DNA of 64,000 nucleotides, from NCBI GenBank assembly GCA_041916775.1, contig JAYRYZ010000020.1:39870-103869 (forward strand). The letters run 5' to 3'. This DNA is from UBA2357 sp041916775. Lineage in GTDB: Bacteria; Pseudomonadota; Gammaproteobacteria; Burkholderiales; Rhodocyclaceae. The notes below the pieces were generated by a model that was not told the DNA's origin, searched no databases, and worked only from the letters and a program-made list of their open reading frames with translations. The translations under genes and the position numbers were made by a program. This document shows positions 52,086 through 60,813 of this stretch, piece after piece (within the stretch, counting starts at the first letter, position 1; each line of letters begins with the position of its first letter).

Positions 52086-52799
52086 TCAGTCCGCCGTGGC
52101 CGAGCCGCCGCCTTCCCGGGTTGCGCCGGGCTCGGGCGATGATGCGCGTGGTTGCGGCGGCGGCAGGTGCCGAGCGAACCAGGCGGCTGCATGGCGGCAA
52201 AAGCCGTCCAGCGCTCCAGGCTCGATGAAGAGTTCGCTTACGCCAGGGACTTCTACCCACTCGTTGGGCGCGCTGACGAGCTCGAAGGCGTGCCGGATCA
52301 TTGCGCGTCCCGGGTCCTGGTCTCCCACCACCAGACACAAGGGGGTCGCGAGCGCGCGCAGCGGCCCACCGCCGGCAAGGTCTGCGCGACCCCCGCGGGC
52401 GGCGATCGCAGCGTAATCCCCGGGGTGACGTGCCGCGGTACGGATGGCTGCGCCAGTCGCCGTGTCGCAGCTGATCAACCCCACTGCAAGCCCCTCTAGC
52501 GGGGGCTGGTGGGCAATCCAGTCGCGCACGCCCTCGATGCGGCTCGCCAACTGCGGGACGTTGTAGCGCGCATCGGGATCGCGCGTCTCCTCGTGATGAG
52601 TGAGCAGGTCGACCGTCAGCGTTGCGTAGCCCGAGGCTTGCATTGCCCGGGCGATGTAGGCCTCGCGCCCCTCCTCGTCGGCAACGGAGCCGGGCTTGAG
52701 GATCACGATCAGGCCGGCGACGTTCGGCGCATGGGCCAGTCGGGCGTCCAGCCAGGCAGCTCCGGTGGCGATGCTGAGGGTGGTGTTGCGAAGCTTCAA
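52086..52799 (-). CDS. Dienelactone-hydrolase-like alpha/beta hydrolase
   Basis: 237 residues. Alpha/beta-hydrolase pattern: IVILKPGSVADEEGREAYIA, GYATLTVDLLTHHEE, TPLCLVVGDQDPG (acid loop), with a C-terminal His region (GFCRHAAAWF). The nucleophile elbow, usually GASTGAAAA in relatives, reads LISCDTATGAAI, so the nucleophile is unclear. The C-terminal 25 residues are Pro/Ser/Gly-rich and probably disordered. It lies upstream of mfd on the same strand, 171 bases away. The 315 bases before it, shared with the divergent kinase, hold no recognisable gene. Confidence 0.72.
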   Translation of the reverse strand: MKLRNTTLSIATGAAWLDARLAHAPNVAGLIVILKPGSVADEEGREAYIARAMQASGYATLTVDLLTHHEETRDPDARYNVPQLASRIEGVRDWIAHQPPLEGLAVGLISCDTATGAAIRTAARHPGDYAAIAARGGRADLAGGGPLRALATPLCLVVGDQDPGRAMIRHAFELVSAPNEWVEVPGVSELFIEPGALDGFCRHAAAWFARHLPPPQPRASSPEPGATREGGGSATAD

Positions 52800-53114
52800 G
52801 CGGCGGGCTCTCCTGCGTACATGGTCGAAAGCATGTCACAGCCCAACCTCGCCCGCAATCAGCGCGAGGGTATCAGTGAGAGGGCCGGCAGATATCGTTT
52901 CGCGAGCCGCTTCCGAGGTGCCGGCAGACGGCGGCGCCGTCGCTTTTCCGGGCCGTAACCATGACATTTGTCGGATTGGCTGTGTCAGCTTGTCACGTGC
53001 TCTTGCCCGGGTATTGCGCGTTCCATAAGCTGCCCAGCGCGTCCTCCCCTGCGTGCCCTTGTCGGTGGCGCAGGGCGCCGGAGTCGGGGTGATGACGCAA
53101 TCAATGGAGTCAGC

Positions 53115-55178
53115 ATGAAACATCATGCAGGGGTCGAGCAGCTGGAGATGCCGGGGCTCCGGCTGGAAGGAGACGAACTTTCCGATTCGGCCATGTATTC
53201 CCGTTGGCAACTGCTTCGAGCGCCGGAGCCCTTCGCACCGGCACTCGAAGCCGACTATGCGCGCGACCACCTTGCTCGCATGCAGCCGATCCGGCGTGCG
53301 GCGACCGCACTGGCGCTGCTGGTCTGGGGCGCGTTGGCCATTGCCGATCTCTTCATCGCCGACCACAGCCCGGCGTATCGTGCGGTGAGCATGTGGCTGA
53401 CCGCCATCCGCCTGCTGACCTTGCTGGCAATCGTCGCGATTGTCATTCGCTTCCTTACCGACAGGCGCTTGCGTGAGGCGCCCGGCCATGCCGACAAGCT
53501 CATGCTTGCCGCGGCTGCGCTCTACTTCACGTCGCTGTGCATGATCACCGCGCTCGTCCCGGCGCCCTTCGATCGGCTCCACTTCTATAACGGCATGCTG
53601 GTCGCCATCGCGGCATCTTTCGTGCTCCTCTGCCTGAGAGGCCGAGAGGCCGGCATGCTTGCAGGTATGCATGCCGTCGGTGCCCTCCTGACGGTTCTCT
53701 GGTGCCAATACGGGAAGGCCGTACCGACGGATGCCTTGCAGGAGACTCCGCTGTTTCCGCTCGACACGATCCTGTTGTTCGGCACCTCCATCCTGGTCTG
53801 CCATGCTGGCAGTCTGTTGATGGAGGCGCACTCCAGGCGCAACTTCATCGGACGCAAGGTGCTCGCGATCCAGCGCGAGGCGCTCGCTTGGCATGCCCGG
53901 GAAATGGCGCGGCTCGAGCTCGAGCTCGAGCGCTCCAGTGAGGAGGCGGCGAGCCGCACGCGGGTGCTGACCGAGCTGAAGGAACGGTTGCGCGATGAGG
54001 GGCTGCAGCGCAATCGGGACAAATCGCAGTTCATTGCCAGCGCCGTTCACGACCTGCGCCAGCCCGTGCAGGCGGTGATGACCGCGTTGTATCCAGTGCA
54101 AAAGGCGCTGGACCAGGGCGACCGACGAACGGTGGACGAGCTGCTCGCGATATCCAGCCAGGCTGTGACCAGCCTCAACGATCAGCTGCAGGCAATCCTG
54201 GACCTGTCGAGGCTCGAATCCGGCACGTTCCGTCCCGAGCTCGCGATCGTCGATCTCCGCCGCGAACTCACAGAAGTCTTCGACAGCTGGAAAGGTGCGG
54301 GAGCGCGCGACAAGGTCAGCCTCGAGCTGAATCTGCCGTCAGCCTCCCAGCGCGCGGTGGCGCGCACCGATCCGGGCTTTCTCCGACGCGTCGTCTCCAA
54401 CCTGATCAGCAATGGCATCAAGTTTGCCGCACCCGCTCGGCCGGAAGGCCAGCGGGTAACGCTGTCGTTGCGGGTGTGTGGAGAGCGGCTGGCCGTGGAG
54501 GTCCGGGATAACGGATTGGGTATGGAGCAGACGCTCGTCGATACGGGACAGATCTTTCAGCCATTCTTCCAGATCAACAACACCCAGGCGCAGGGGTGCA
54601 AGGGGGTTGGGCTGGGGTTGGCCGTGGTGCGTGCGTTGGTCTCGTTGCTGCCCGATCACAAGCTGTCCGTGCGCTCGAGCCCGGGGAAGGGCAGCCTTTT
54701 CGTGCTCGAGATACCCTGCTTCGACGAGGCCGATCTGCCTGTGATCACATGCGAGGCCGCGCAGGCGCTGGACCTCGGGTCGCTCGCGGGCGCCTATGTG
54801 GTTCTCGTGGAGGACGACGAGCTGGTGCGCCGGGCGACCGCGCACCTGCTCGGCGTCATCGGCGTGCTCTGCGACGCCCATGCATCGTTCGACGAGTTCG
54901 AACAATCGCTGGATTCGATGGAGAGGCTTCCGGACGTGGTGCTGAGCGACTTCCGTCTTCCCGACGGGCGCTCCGCGCTGGATGTGGGGCGAGCTTTGCG
55001 CGAACACGACGTTGCGGTGCCGCTCGTCGTGTTTTCAGGCGAGGTCATGGACCTGTGCATGCTGGAAGGGTTGGTGGACGTCCCCGTGCTGAGCAAACCG
55101 CTGACGGTCGAAAAGCTGGTTCGGACCCTGCGCGGGGTCGCGCGCCCGTTCGAACCCGTCCTTTCGGATATCGGGTGA
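53115..55178 (+). CDS. Hybrid sensor histidine kinase with six-helix membrane domain and C-terminal receiver
   Basis: 687 residues from ATG 53115 (TGGAGT in front). Six membrane helices (about residues 60-240), a coiled coil (ARLELELERSSEEAASRTRV), HisKA with the phospho-His in ASAVHDLRQPVQAVMTAL, and HATPase boxes (RVVSNLISNGIKFA, EVRDNGLGMEQ, GVGLGLAVVRALV). A receiver domain follows, starting VVLVEDDELVRRATAHL, with Asp in VVLSDFRLPDGRSAL and Lys in VLSKPLTVEKL. No HPt domain or separate regulator is adjacent. The HDLRQP/GVGLGLA pattern is typical of the DhkD/LuxN-like hybrid kinases common in this group. Confidence 0.88.
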   Translation: MKHHAGVEQLEMPGLRLEGDELSDSAMYSRWQLLRAPEPFAPALEADYARDHLARMQPIRRAATALALLVWGALAIADLFIADHSPAYRAVSMWLTAIRLLTLLAIVAIVIRFLTDRRLREAPGHADKLMLAAAALYFTSLCMITALVPAPFDRLHFYNGMLVAIAASFVLLCLRGREAGMLAGMHAVGALLTVLWCQYGKAVPTDALQETPLFPLDTILLFGTSILVCHAGSLLMEAHSRRNFIGRKVLAIQREALAWHAREMARLELELERSSEEAASRTRVLTELKERLRDEGLQRNRDKSQFIASAVHDLRQPVQAVMTALYPVQKALDQGDRRTVDELLAISSQAVTSLNDQLQAILDLSRLESGTFRPELAIVDLRRELTEVFDSWKGAGARDKVSLELNLPSASQRAVARTDPGFLRRVVSNLISNGIKFAAPARPEGQRVTLSLRVCGERLAVEVRDNGLGMEQTLVDTGQIFQPFFQINNTQAQGCKGVGLGLAVVRALVSLLPDHKLSVRSSPGKGSLFVLEIPCFDEADLPVITCEAAQALDLGSLAGAYVVLVEDDELVRRATAHLLGVIGVLCDAHASFDEFEQSLDSMERLPDVVLSDFRLPDGRSALDVGRALREHDVAVPLVVFSGEVMDLCMLEGLVDVPVLSKPLTVEKLVRTLRGVARPFEPVLSDIG

Positions 55179-55183
55179 CCCGA

Positions 55184-56281
55184 CTACGGTGCCGCGGCTC
55201 CCGGGGTTGTCCGGGCGCTCTCGATACGCACTGGTATGCGCCGTGCGCCGAACCCGCCGGCGCCGGCACCGAAGCACCCGGCGAGCGCGCTGCCGCAATC
55301 CGGACAGCGTCCGGCCGGGTCGAGCCGGTAGCTCAGGATCTCGTACCAGTCGCGCACGATCAGCGCGGCGCCGCATTCACCGCAGCGTGTCGTACCTCCG
55401 CCGGGGTCGTGCACGTTGCCGGTGTATACGTGGAGCAGGCCGCAGGCCTGCGCGATGCTGCGTGCACGTTGCAAGGTCGCGGGCGGGGTGGGTGTCAGCG
55501 CGTCGAGCTTGAAGTCCGGGTGAAAGGCGGTGAAATGCAGTGGCACATCGGGCCGCAAGGTGTCGCGCACCCACTCCGACAGCGCGCGGATCTCGGCGTC
55601 GCCGTCGTTGTGGCCGGGGATCAGCAGGGTGGTGAGTTCGACCCACACCGGTGTCTCGTGTACCAACCAGCGCAGGGTGTCGAGCACCGGCTGCAGGTGT
55701 GCGCTGCACAGGGACTGGTAGAAGTCTTCGGTGAAGGCCTTCAGGTCGACGTTGGCCGCGTCCATGCGCGAGAAGAAGTCGTGCCGCGCAAGCTCGGTGA
55801 TATATCCGGCGGTGACCGCAACGGTGGCGATGCCGGCGGCGTGAGCTGCGTCGGCGACATCCATCGCATACTCGGCGAAGATCACCGGGTCGTTGTAGGT
55901 GAAAGCGATGCTGCGGCAGCCCCAGCGTTGCGCGGTGGCGACGATCTCGCCCGGCGTGGCGGCATCCATCAGGCGGTCCATGTCGCGTGACTTGGAGATG
56001 TCCCAGTTCTGGCAGAACTTGCAGGCGAGATTGCAGCCCGCCGTGCCGAACGAGAGCACGCTGCTGCCCGGGTAGAAATGATTGAGCGGCTTCTTCTCGA
56101 TCGGATCGATGCAGAAGCCCGAGCTGCGCCCGTAGGTGGTGAGCACCATCGCATCCCCAACCCGCTGGCGCACGAAGCACGCGCCACGCTGCCCGGAATG
56201 CAGGTGGCAGTAACGCGGGCACAGGTCGCACTGGATGCGGCCATCCTCCATCAGGTGCCAGTAGCGCGCCGGATAGTCCAT
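55184..56281 (-). CDS. amrS: AmmeMemoRadiSam system radical SAM enzyme
   Basis: 365 residues. Radical SAM protein with the cluster motif Cys-x3-Cys-x2-Cys in GCNLACKFCQNW, an N-terminal Cys cluster (CDLCPRYCHLHSGQRGAC), and a C-terminal Cys pair region (CGECGA, CPDCGS) that could bind zinc or a second cluster. It is the third gene of the amrB-amrA-amrS unit; the reaction is not known. It ends five bases from the convergent hybrid kinase gene. Confidence 0.9.
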   Translation of the reverse strand: MDYPARYWHLMEDGRIQCDLCPRYCHLHSGQRGACFVRQRVGDAMVLTTYGRSSGFCIDPIEKKPLNHFYPGSSVLSFGTAGCNLACKFCQNWDISKSRDMDRLMDAATPGEIVATAQRWGCRSIAFTYNDPVIFAEYAMDVADAAHAAGIATVAVTAGYITELARHDFFSRMDAANVDLKAFTEDFYQSLCSAHLQPVLDTLRWLVHETPVWVELTTLLIPGHNDGDAEIRALSEWVRDTLRPDVPLHFTAFHPDFKLDALTPTPPATLQRARSIAQACGLLHVYTGNVHDPGGGTTRCGECGAALIVRDWYEILSYRLDPAGRCPDCGSALAGCFGAGAGGFGARRIPVRIESARTTPGAAAP

Positions 56282-56357
56282 GATGCTGCGCTCCGTTTCA
56301 GCGCCCTCGGGCGCGATTGCTACGTCCGCGATGACGGCGCGGTGCCGTGGGGTGTCC

Positions 56358-56921
56358 TCATGCGTCCTCCGACCACTTCGCCACAGTGTAGCGCGCAGCC
56401 ATCGCGTTCGGCGCCGGCCGGTCGGGCGGGAGGCCCGCCTTGCGCTTCAGCGCTGCGAGGAAGTCCGCAGGCTCCGGAAGCTGCTCCCACACCTGTGGCA
56501 GGAAGGTCGTGCCACGACAGCCCGAGAACAGGATCAGGCCGTGTTCGCCCGGCACGAGCTGGCGCAGCAGGTCGGCCTCATCGCTGAAGTCGAGAAACTC
56601 CGCCTCGGAGAGCACCGACACCTCGACACGGATGCGGGCGAGCGCGTCTGCCGAGAGTGGCGGAAAGCGCGGATCCTCGCTCGCAGCCGCGACCGCATTG
56701 CGCAGGATGTCCTCACCCAGCGGGCGCTGCGGACGCAGGCTGCCAATGCAGCCACGCAACTCGCCGTCCTGGGTGAGGGTGACGAAGCTCGCACCATTGG
56801 CCTTCAGCGCGGGTACGTCGGGAATCGCTGGTGCGGGTTTGCCGGCGAGATGCGCGGTGATCGCTGCGCGCGCGAGCGCCGGCAGCGCGCGTCCGAATTC
56901 AGTGGGTAAGGCGGTTGGCAT
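56358..56921 (-). CDS. amrA: AmmeMemoRadiSam system protein A (AMMECR1 domain)
   Basis: 187 residues from ATG 56921, overlapping amrB by 23 bases. AMMECR1 fold with the family hallmark LRGCIGSL (residues about 55-62), then DPRFPPLSADALARIRVEVS and GCRGTTFLPQVWEQLP. The human homologue is implicated in Alport-related disease, but the molecular role is unknown. Middle gene of the three-gene unit. Confidence 0.92.
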   Translation of the reverse strand: MPTALPTEFGRALPALARAAITAHLAGKPAPAIPDVPALKANGASFVTLTQDGELRGCIGSLRPQRPLGEDILRNAVAAASEDPRFPPLSADALARIRVEVSVLSEAEFLDFSDEADLLRQLVPGEHGLILFSGCRGTTFLPQVWEQLPEPADFLAALKRKAGLPPDRPAPNAMAARYTVAKWSEDA

Positions 56922-57726
56922 GGGGCTCGTTCCCGGTGAAGGCGATTGCAGCGTAGCCGACGACACTGCCGCGGTCGCCCGCGGTGTCGCCCGAATTGCG
57001 CAGGTCCAGCAGATGGGGTTGCAGCCCCTGACGGCGTGCCACTTCGAGGAGTGCGTTGATCGGCGTCGCGCCGCAGGCCTGTTCATGGTTGAGCGGACCG
57101 CCGAGGTTCAGCACTTGCTCTACCGAGCGCCGGTCGGCGAGGCGGGCGGTTTCATAGGGGTGATAGTGCGACAGATCGGAGCTCACCAGCAGCAGCGTCT
57201 CGGGTCCGCCCCAGAGGGTCTCGAGGAGATCGGCGACGACGTCCGGTGCCACATCCCCTGCGAGCAGCGGCACGAGCTCGAAGCCGTCGAGCACGGTCTG
57301 AAGAAAGGGGAGTTGCACCTCCAGGCTGTGCTCGCGTGCGTGCGGTGCATCATCGACCAGCACATGCGGGTTGGATTGCAGCGTATGCCAGTCGATGCGG
57401 CTCACCGGCACGGTGCCGAGCGGGGTCGCGAAGGCCTGCGCCGCAGGTAGCGCAATACCGCGCACCGCCATGCGATGGGTCGGGCCGATGAGGATCACGC
57501 GCGTGATCTGCGCACGCAGCGGGGTGAGGAGCCGGTATGCGGCTGCAGCGATCGGACCCGAGTAGATGAAGCCTGCGTGCGGCACGATGAGTGCCTTGGG
57601 CGGCAGCATGAGGTCGGGTGGCGGTGCCGCTGCCATCAGTCCGGAGAGCTGCACGCGCAGCACACGCGGATCATCCGGATAGAACAGGCCGGCCACGGCC
57701 GGCGGGCGAATCGAGGCGGAGGCCAT
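56899..57726 (-). CDS. amrB: AmmeMemoRadiSam system protein B (MEMO1 family)
   Basis: 275 residues. MEMO family, structurally related to class III extradiol dioxygenases. Signatures: RPPAVAGLFYPDDPRVLR, ALIVPHAGFIYSGPIAA, GPTHRMAVRGIALP, HSLEVQLPFLQ, SSDLSHYHPY and the acidic C-terminal region. Possible metal-binding His residues (PHAG, PTH, EHSLE, LSHYH) are kept. First gene of the operon. On the minus strand a perfect TATAAT (57800-57795) lies about 70 bases before the start as a -10 candidate, without a clear -35. Confidence 0.92.
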   Translation of the reverse strand: MASASIRPPAVAGLFYPDDPRVLRVQLSGLMAAAPPPDLMLPPKALIVPHAGFIYSGPIAAAAYRLLTPLRAQITRVILIGPTHRMAVRGIALPAAQAFATPLGTVPVSRIDWHTLQSNPHVLVDDAPHAREHSLEVQLPFLQTVLDGFELVPLLAGDVAPDVVADLLETLWGGPETLLLVSSDLSHYHPYETARLADRRSVEQVLNLGGPLNHEQACGATPINALLEVARRQGLQPHLLDLRNSGDTAGDRGSVVGYAAIAFTGNEPHANRLTH

Positions 57727-57843
57727 CTTGCTACGCTCCGGGAAAGTCTGACAGTGAGACAGGCTGCGCGCACAACCGACCTGTCGGTGACTCCATTATA
57801 GTCCTTCACCCGTGGCTTACCCTGCTGCAGGTAGAATCGCGCA

Positions 57844-58545
57844 ATGAGCCATTTCCACCCCCGACATTTCGCGATCGTGCCCGCCGCGGGCAGCGGCGCG
57901 CGCATGGGCGCAGAGCGTCCCAAGCAATACCTGCCCCTGCTGGGCCGGCCGCTGATCCATCATTCGCTCGCCGTGTTGTGTGCGTCGCCGGCGATCGACC
58001 GCGTGTTCGTCGTGCTGTCGCTCGATGACAGCGAATGGCGGCGGCACGACTGGTCGGTGTTCGGCGACAAGCTCACGCCGCTCCTCTGCGGCGGCGCCAC
58101 GCGTGCGGACAGCGTGCTGGGCGGGCTGCGTGCGATCTCGGACATCGCCGAGCAATCCGACTGGGTGCTGGTGCATGATGCCGCGCGGCCGTGCCTCGCG
58201 CCCTGGCATGTCGACAGGTTGATCGACGCGCTCACCGATGACGAGGTGGGTGGGCTACTGGCGGTGCCGGTGGCCGATACCCTGAAGCGCGCCGACGAGC
58301 GTCTGCACGTGGCCGGCACCGTGTCGCGTTCCGGCCTGTGGCAGGCGCAGACGCCACAGATGTTCCGCTACGTGATGCTGCGCCGCGCGCTCGAGAGCGC
58401 CCAGCAGGTCACCGACGAGGCCTCCGCGATCGAGGCTGCGGGTCTGCACCCGCGCCTCATCGAGAGCGACGCGACCAACCTCAAGGTGACCTATCCGCTC
58501 GACCTCCATCTGGCGGAGTGGATCCTCAAGAACCGGGAGAACTGA
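57844..58545 (+). CDS. ispD: 2-C-methyl-D-erythritol 4-phosphate cytidylyltransferase
   Basis: 233 residues. MEP isoprenoid pathway, third step. CTP-binding loop IVPAAGSGARMGAERPKQYL, then VHDAARPCLAPWHVD, and SRSGLWQAQTPQMF and DATNLKVTYPLDL near the C-terminus. It is followed by ispF after one base, the usual operon. Divergent from amrB. A -10-like TATAGT lies at 57797-57802. Confidence 0.96.
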   Translation: MSHFHPRHFAIVPAAGSGARMGAERPKQYLPLLGRPLIHHSLAVLCASPAIDRVFVVLSLDDSEWRRHDWSVFGDKLTPLLCGGATRADSVLGGLRAISDIAEQSDWVLVHDAARPCLAPWHVDRLIDALTDDEVGGLLAVPVADTLKRADERLHVAGTVSRSGLWQAQTPQMFRYVMLRRALESAQQVTDEASAIEAAGLHPRLIESDATNLKVTYPLDLHLAEWILKNREN

Positions 58546-58546
58546 C

Positions 58547-59044
58547 ATGCCATTCCCTTTCCGCATCGGCCAGGGTTTCGATGTCCACGCGCTGGTGGCC
58601 GGCCGTCCGCTGATCATCGGCGGCGTGAGGATTCCCTTCGAGCGCGGCCTGCTCGGTCATTCGGATGCCGACGTGCTGCTGCATGCGCTCACCGATGCCC
58701 TGCTCGGCGCGGCGGGCATGGGCGACATCGGCCGCCTCTTTCCCGACACCGACCCCGCGCATGCCGGCGCCGACAGCCGCGTGCTGCTGCGCGAGGCCTG
58801 GGCGGCGGTGAAGGCGCGCGGCTTCGAGGTGGTGAACATCGACGCCACGCTGATCTGCAAGGCGCCCCGCATCCTGCCCCACGCACCCGCCATGGTGGCG
58901 AACATTGCTGCCGATCTCGGCATTGCGCCCGAACAGATCAACATCAAGGGCAAGACCACCGAAAAGCTCGGCTTCACCGGCCGTGGCGAGGGCATCGCGG
59001 CACAGGTCGTGGCATTGCTCGCGCTGACCGGCGATGGCAGATGA
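58547..59044 (+). CDS. ispF: 2-C-methyl-D-erythritol 2,4-cyclodiphosphate synthase
   Basis: 165 residues. Fifth step of the MEP pathway. Zinc ligands in GQGFDVHAL (Asp, His) and the second His in GLLGHSDADVLLHALTDALLG. Also FPDTDPAHAGADSRVLLREA and KTTEKLGFTGRGEGIAAQV. It overlaps the next gene by 11 bases. Confidence 0.97.
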   Translation: MPFPFRIGQGFDVHALVAGRPLIIGGVRIPFERGLLGHSDADVLLHALTDALLGAAGMGDIGRLFPDTDPAHAGADSRVLLREAWAAVKARGFEVVNIDATLICKAPRILPHAPAMVANIAADLGIAPEQINIKGKTTEKLGFTGRGEGIAAQVVALLALTGDGR

Positions 59045-59582
59045 ACCGCTGACGGAGGCGTCTCGGGCGCGGGTGTTCTTTGCCCTGTGGCCGTCTCCAA
59101 CCGTGCAGCGCGCGCTGCACGACCGCGCCGTGGCGCTGAAGCCTGCCTGCGAGGGGCGGGTGATGCGCGCAGAGACCCTCCACCTCACGCTCGCCTTCGT
59201 CGGCGAAGTACCACGAACACGCCTCACGGCGCTCCTGGAGGTGGGCGCGGAGATCCGTTCCGGGGCGTTCGGGCTGCAACTCGACCTGTCGGGCTACTGG
59301 CCTCACAACCGCATCGTCTGGCTGGGAACGCAGCAGTGTCCGCCGGCGTTGCAGGCGCTTGCCGGCCGGCTCGGTGATGCGCTCGCGCTGCAAGGCTTCA
59401 CCCTCGAGAAACGCCGCTTCCATCCGCATGTGACCTTGCTGCGCAAGGCCCAGCGTCACCCCGAGGCATCATCGTTGCCCGCACTGGTTTGGGATGTGCA
59501 GGACTTCGTGCTCGTCGAATCGCTGCGCGACCATGAGGGCGCCCGATACCGTGCGCTCGCGCGCTGGCGTCTGGAGGGTTAG
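59034..59582 (+). CDS. thpR: RNA 2',3'-cyclic phosphodiesterase (2H family)
   Basis: 182 residues. Two HxTx motifs of the 2H superfamily: His50-Leu-Thr52 (ETLHLTLAFVG) and His132-Val-Thr134 (FHPHVTLLRK). Such enzymes open 2',3'-cyclic phosphate RNA ends. It overlaps ispF by 11 bases, so it is the third gene of that operon. Confidence 0.9.
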   Translation: MADEPLTEASRARVFFALWPSPTVQRALHDRAVALKPACEGRVMRAETLHLTLAFVGEVPRTRLTALLEVGAEIRSGAFGLQLDLSGYWPHNRIVWLGTQQCPPALQALAGRLGDALALQGFTLEKRRFHPHVTLLRKAQRHPEASSLPALVWDVQDFVLVESLRDHEGARYRALARWRLEG

Positions 59583-59692
59583 AGGGGGAACGGCCGTGAC
59601 CCTCGAGGCGGGACGGCGGTTAACGAGCGAAGGGATCCTCAGCTGGGATTGCGAACGGTGCGCTGCCTGGGTGTCGCCGGTTACAAGCCCAT

Positions 59693-59714
59693 GGGCGCGC
59701 CGGACGGCGCGCCC
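59693..59714. terminator. Perfect GC palindrome between convergent genes
   Basis: GGGCGCGCC-GGAC-GGCGCGCCC, a nine-base perfect stem in the 140-base gap between thpR and the minus-strand host-attachment gene. It lacks a T-run, so it may be a bidirectional pause or Rho-assisted terminator, or simply a palindromic repeat. Confidence 0.4.
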
Positions 59715-59722
59715 GAAGCGGT

Positions 59723-60163
59723 TCAGAGGTAGATGCAGGACGCGAGGCGCTCGCGCAGCTGCGGTTCAGGCGACTTGGTGTAGTCCTTCTCGAAGCGGTC
59801 GCTGACCATCTGTGCGGTCGGCATGTCCATCACCGCATTGAGCATGCCCATGAAGGATGGCGGCGCGATCATGATCGCGCGCCCGAAGGCATTGCTGGTG
59901 CGGCCCCTGTAGAGCTCCTGCGCAATCTCCTGTGCGAACACCTTGGCTTCGTGCTCCTTGGGCTGGGTGTGCGGTTGCTTCGCGCCCTGACCATTGCCGG
60001 CGGAGGCCATGCTTCCAGGGCGATCGGTGACGAGTTCGGAATTCTTCAGTCGACTTTCCGGATGGAGCAGTTCCTTTACCAGCCTGAGCCCCTTGTTGGG
60101 GCCAAGGTTTTCGTACAGTTTTGCCAGACTGGCATTGGCAACCAGGATCCAGGTTATCGCCAT
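59723..60163 (-). CDS. Host-attachment-protein family protein
   Basis: 146 residues from ATG 60163, with a strong GGAGGT ribosome site. N-terminal strand ITWILVANASLAKLYENLGP, an acidic/Gln-rich middle (NGQGAKQPHTQPKEHEAKVF), then FAQEIAQELYRGRTSNAFG, IMIAPPSFMGMLNAV and FEKDYTKSPEPQLRERL. This matches the family annotated as host attachment protein, first described for plant-associated bacteria; actual function is unclear. Monocistronic. Confidence 0.82.
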   Translation of the reverse strand: MAITWILVANASLAKLYENLGPNKGLRLVKELLHPESRLKNSELVTDRPGSMASAGNGQGAKQPHTQPKEHEAKVFAQEIAQELYRGRTSNAFGRAIMIAPPSFMGMLNAVMDMPTAQMVSDRFEKDYTKSPEPQLRERLASCIYL

Positions 60164-60318
60164 TTGGTACCTCCGAGCAAAATGGATGACATGCCGTTGG
60201 ACGGCATTCACCAGCTTAGACGGCACCGCGACGGTGCGCAAAGCCAATCCGTTTCGCATGGCAGGAAACAAGAGCGGTAGGCGAAACCGTCGGTGAGATG
60301 AAACCTCAGGCACACCGG

Positions 60319-60813
60319 TCAGAACACCCCCAGCGCCAGGCCGGTGGCCATCGCCTCGCCGAAATCCGCGCACGCCTCGAGATCCTCCTCGGTGACGATC
60401 TTGCGCACGATCAACGGCTCGGCCACGGTGCGCCAGCCGTATCCGTTGGCGATGCGACCGATCTCGCGTACGGCGCCGGTGCCGTCGTTGCCGGCGCTGA
60501 CGAATACTGCGTAGGGCAGTCCATGGAGCTTGCCCTCGCAGGGGTAATAGGTGCGGTCGAAGAAGTCCTTGAGCGCGCCGGACATCGTGCCGAAGTTCTC
60601 GGGCGTGCCGAGCAGCAGCCCATCGCACCACAGGAGGTCTTCAACGCCTGCGTCGAAGGCACGCAGCAGTCGCGTGTCGGTGCCGCGTTCGCGCTGCGCC
60701 CCGGCGAGTGCAGCCGCCGCCAGCTGGCCGGTGTTGCCGGACTGCGTGTGGTACACCACGAGCAGGCGTTTGCGCATGTCCATGCGGGCGGTCGGCACGG
60801 TTGGGTCGGTCAT
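60319..60813 (-). CDS. Flavodoxin-like NAD(P)H-dependent oxidoreductase
   Basis: 164 residues from ATG 60813, overlapping the mtfA stop by four bases. Flavodoxin fold: FMN phosphate loop VVYHTQSGNTGQLAAAAL near the N-terminus, then CDGLLLGTPENFGTMSGALK and FVSAGNDGTGAVREI. It is probably a flavin reductase or oxidoreductase of unknown partner. Co-transcribed with mtfA. Confidence 0.82.
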   Translation of the reverse strand: MTDPTVPTARMDMRKRLLVVYHTQSGNTGQLAAAALAGAQRERGTDTRLLRAFDAGVEDLLWCDGLLLGTPENFGTMSGALKDFFDRTYYPCEGKLHGLPYAVFVSAGNDGTGAVREIGRIANGYGWRTVAEPLIVRKIVTEEDLEACADFGEAMATGLALGVF

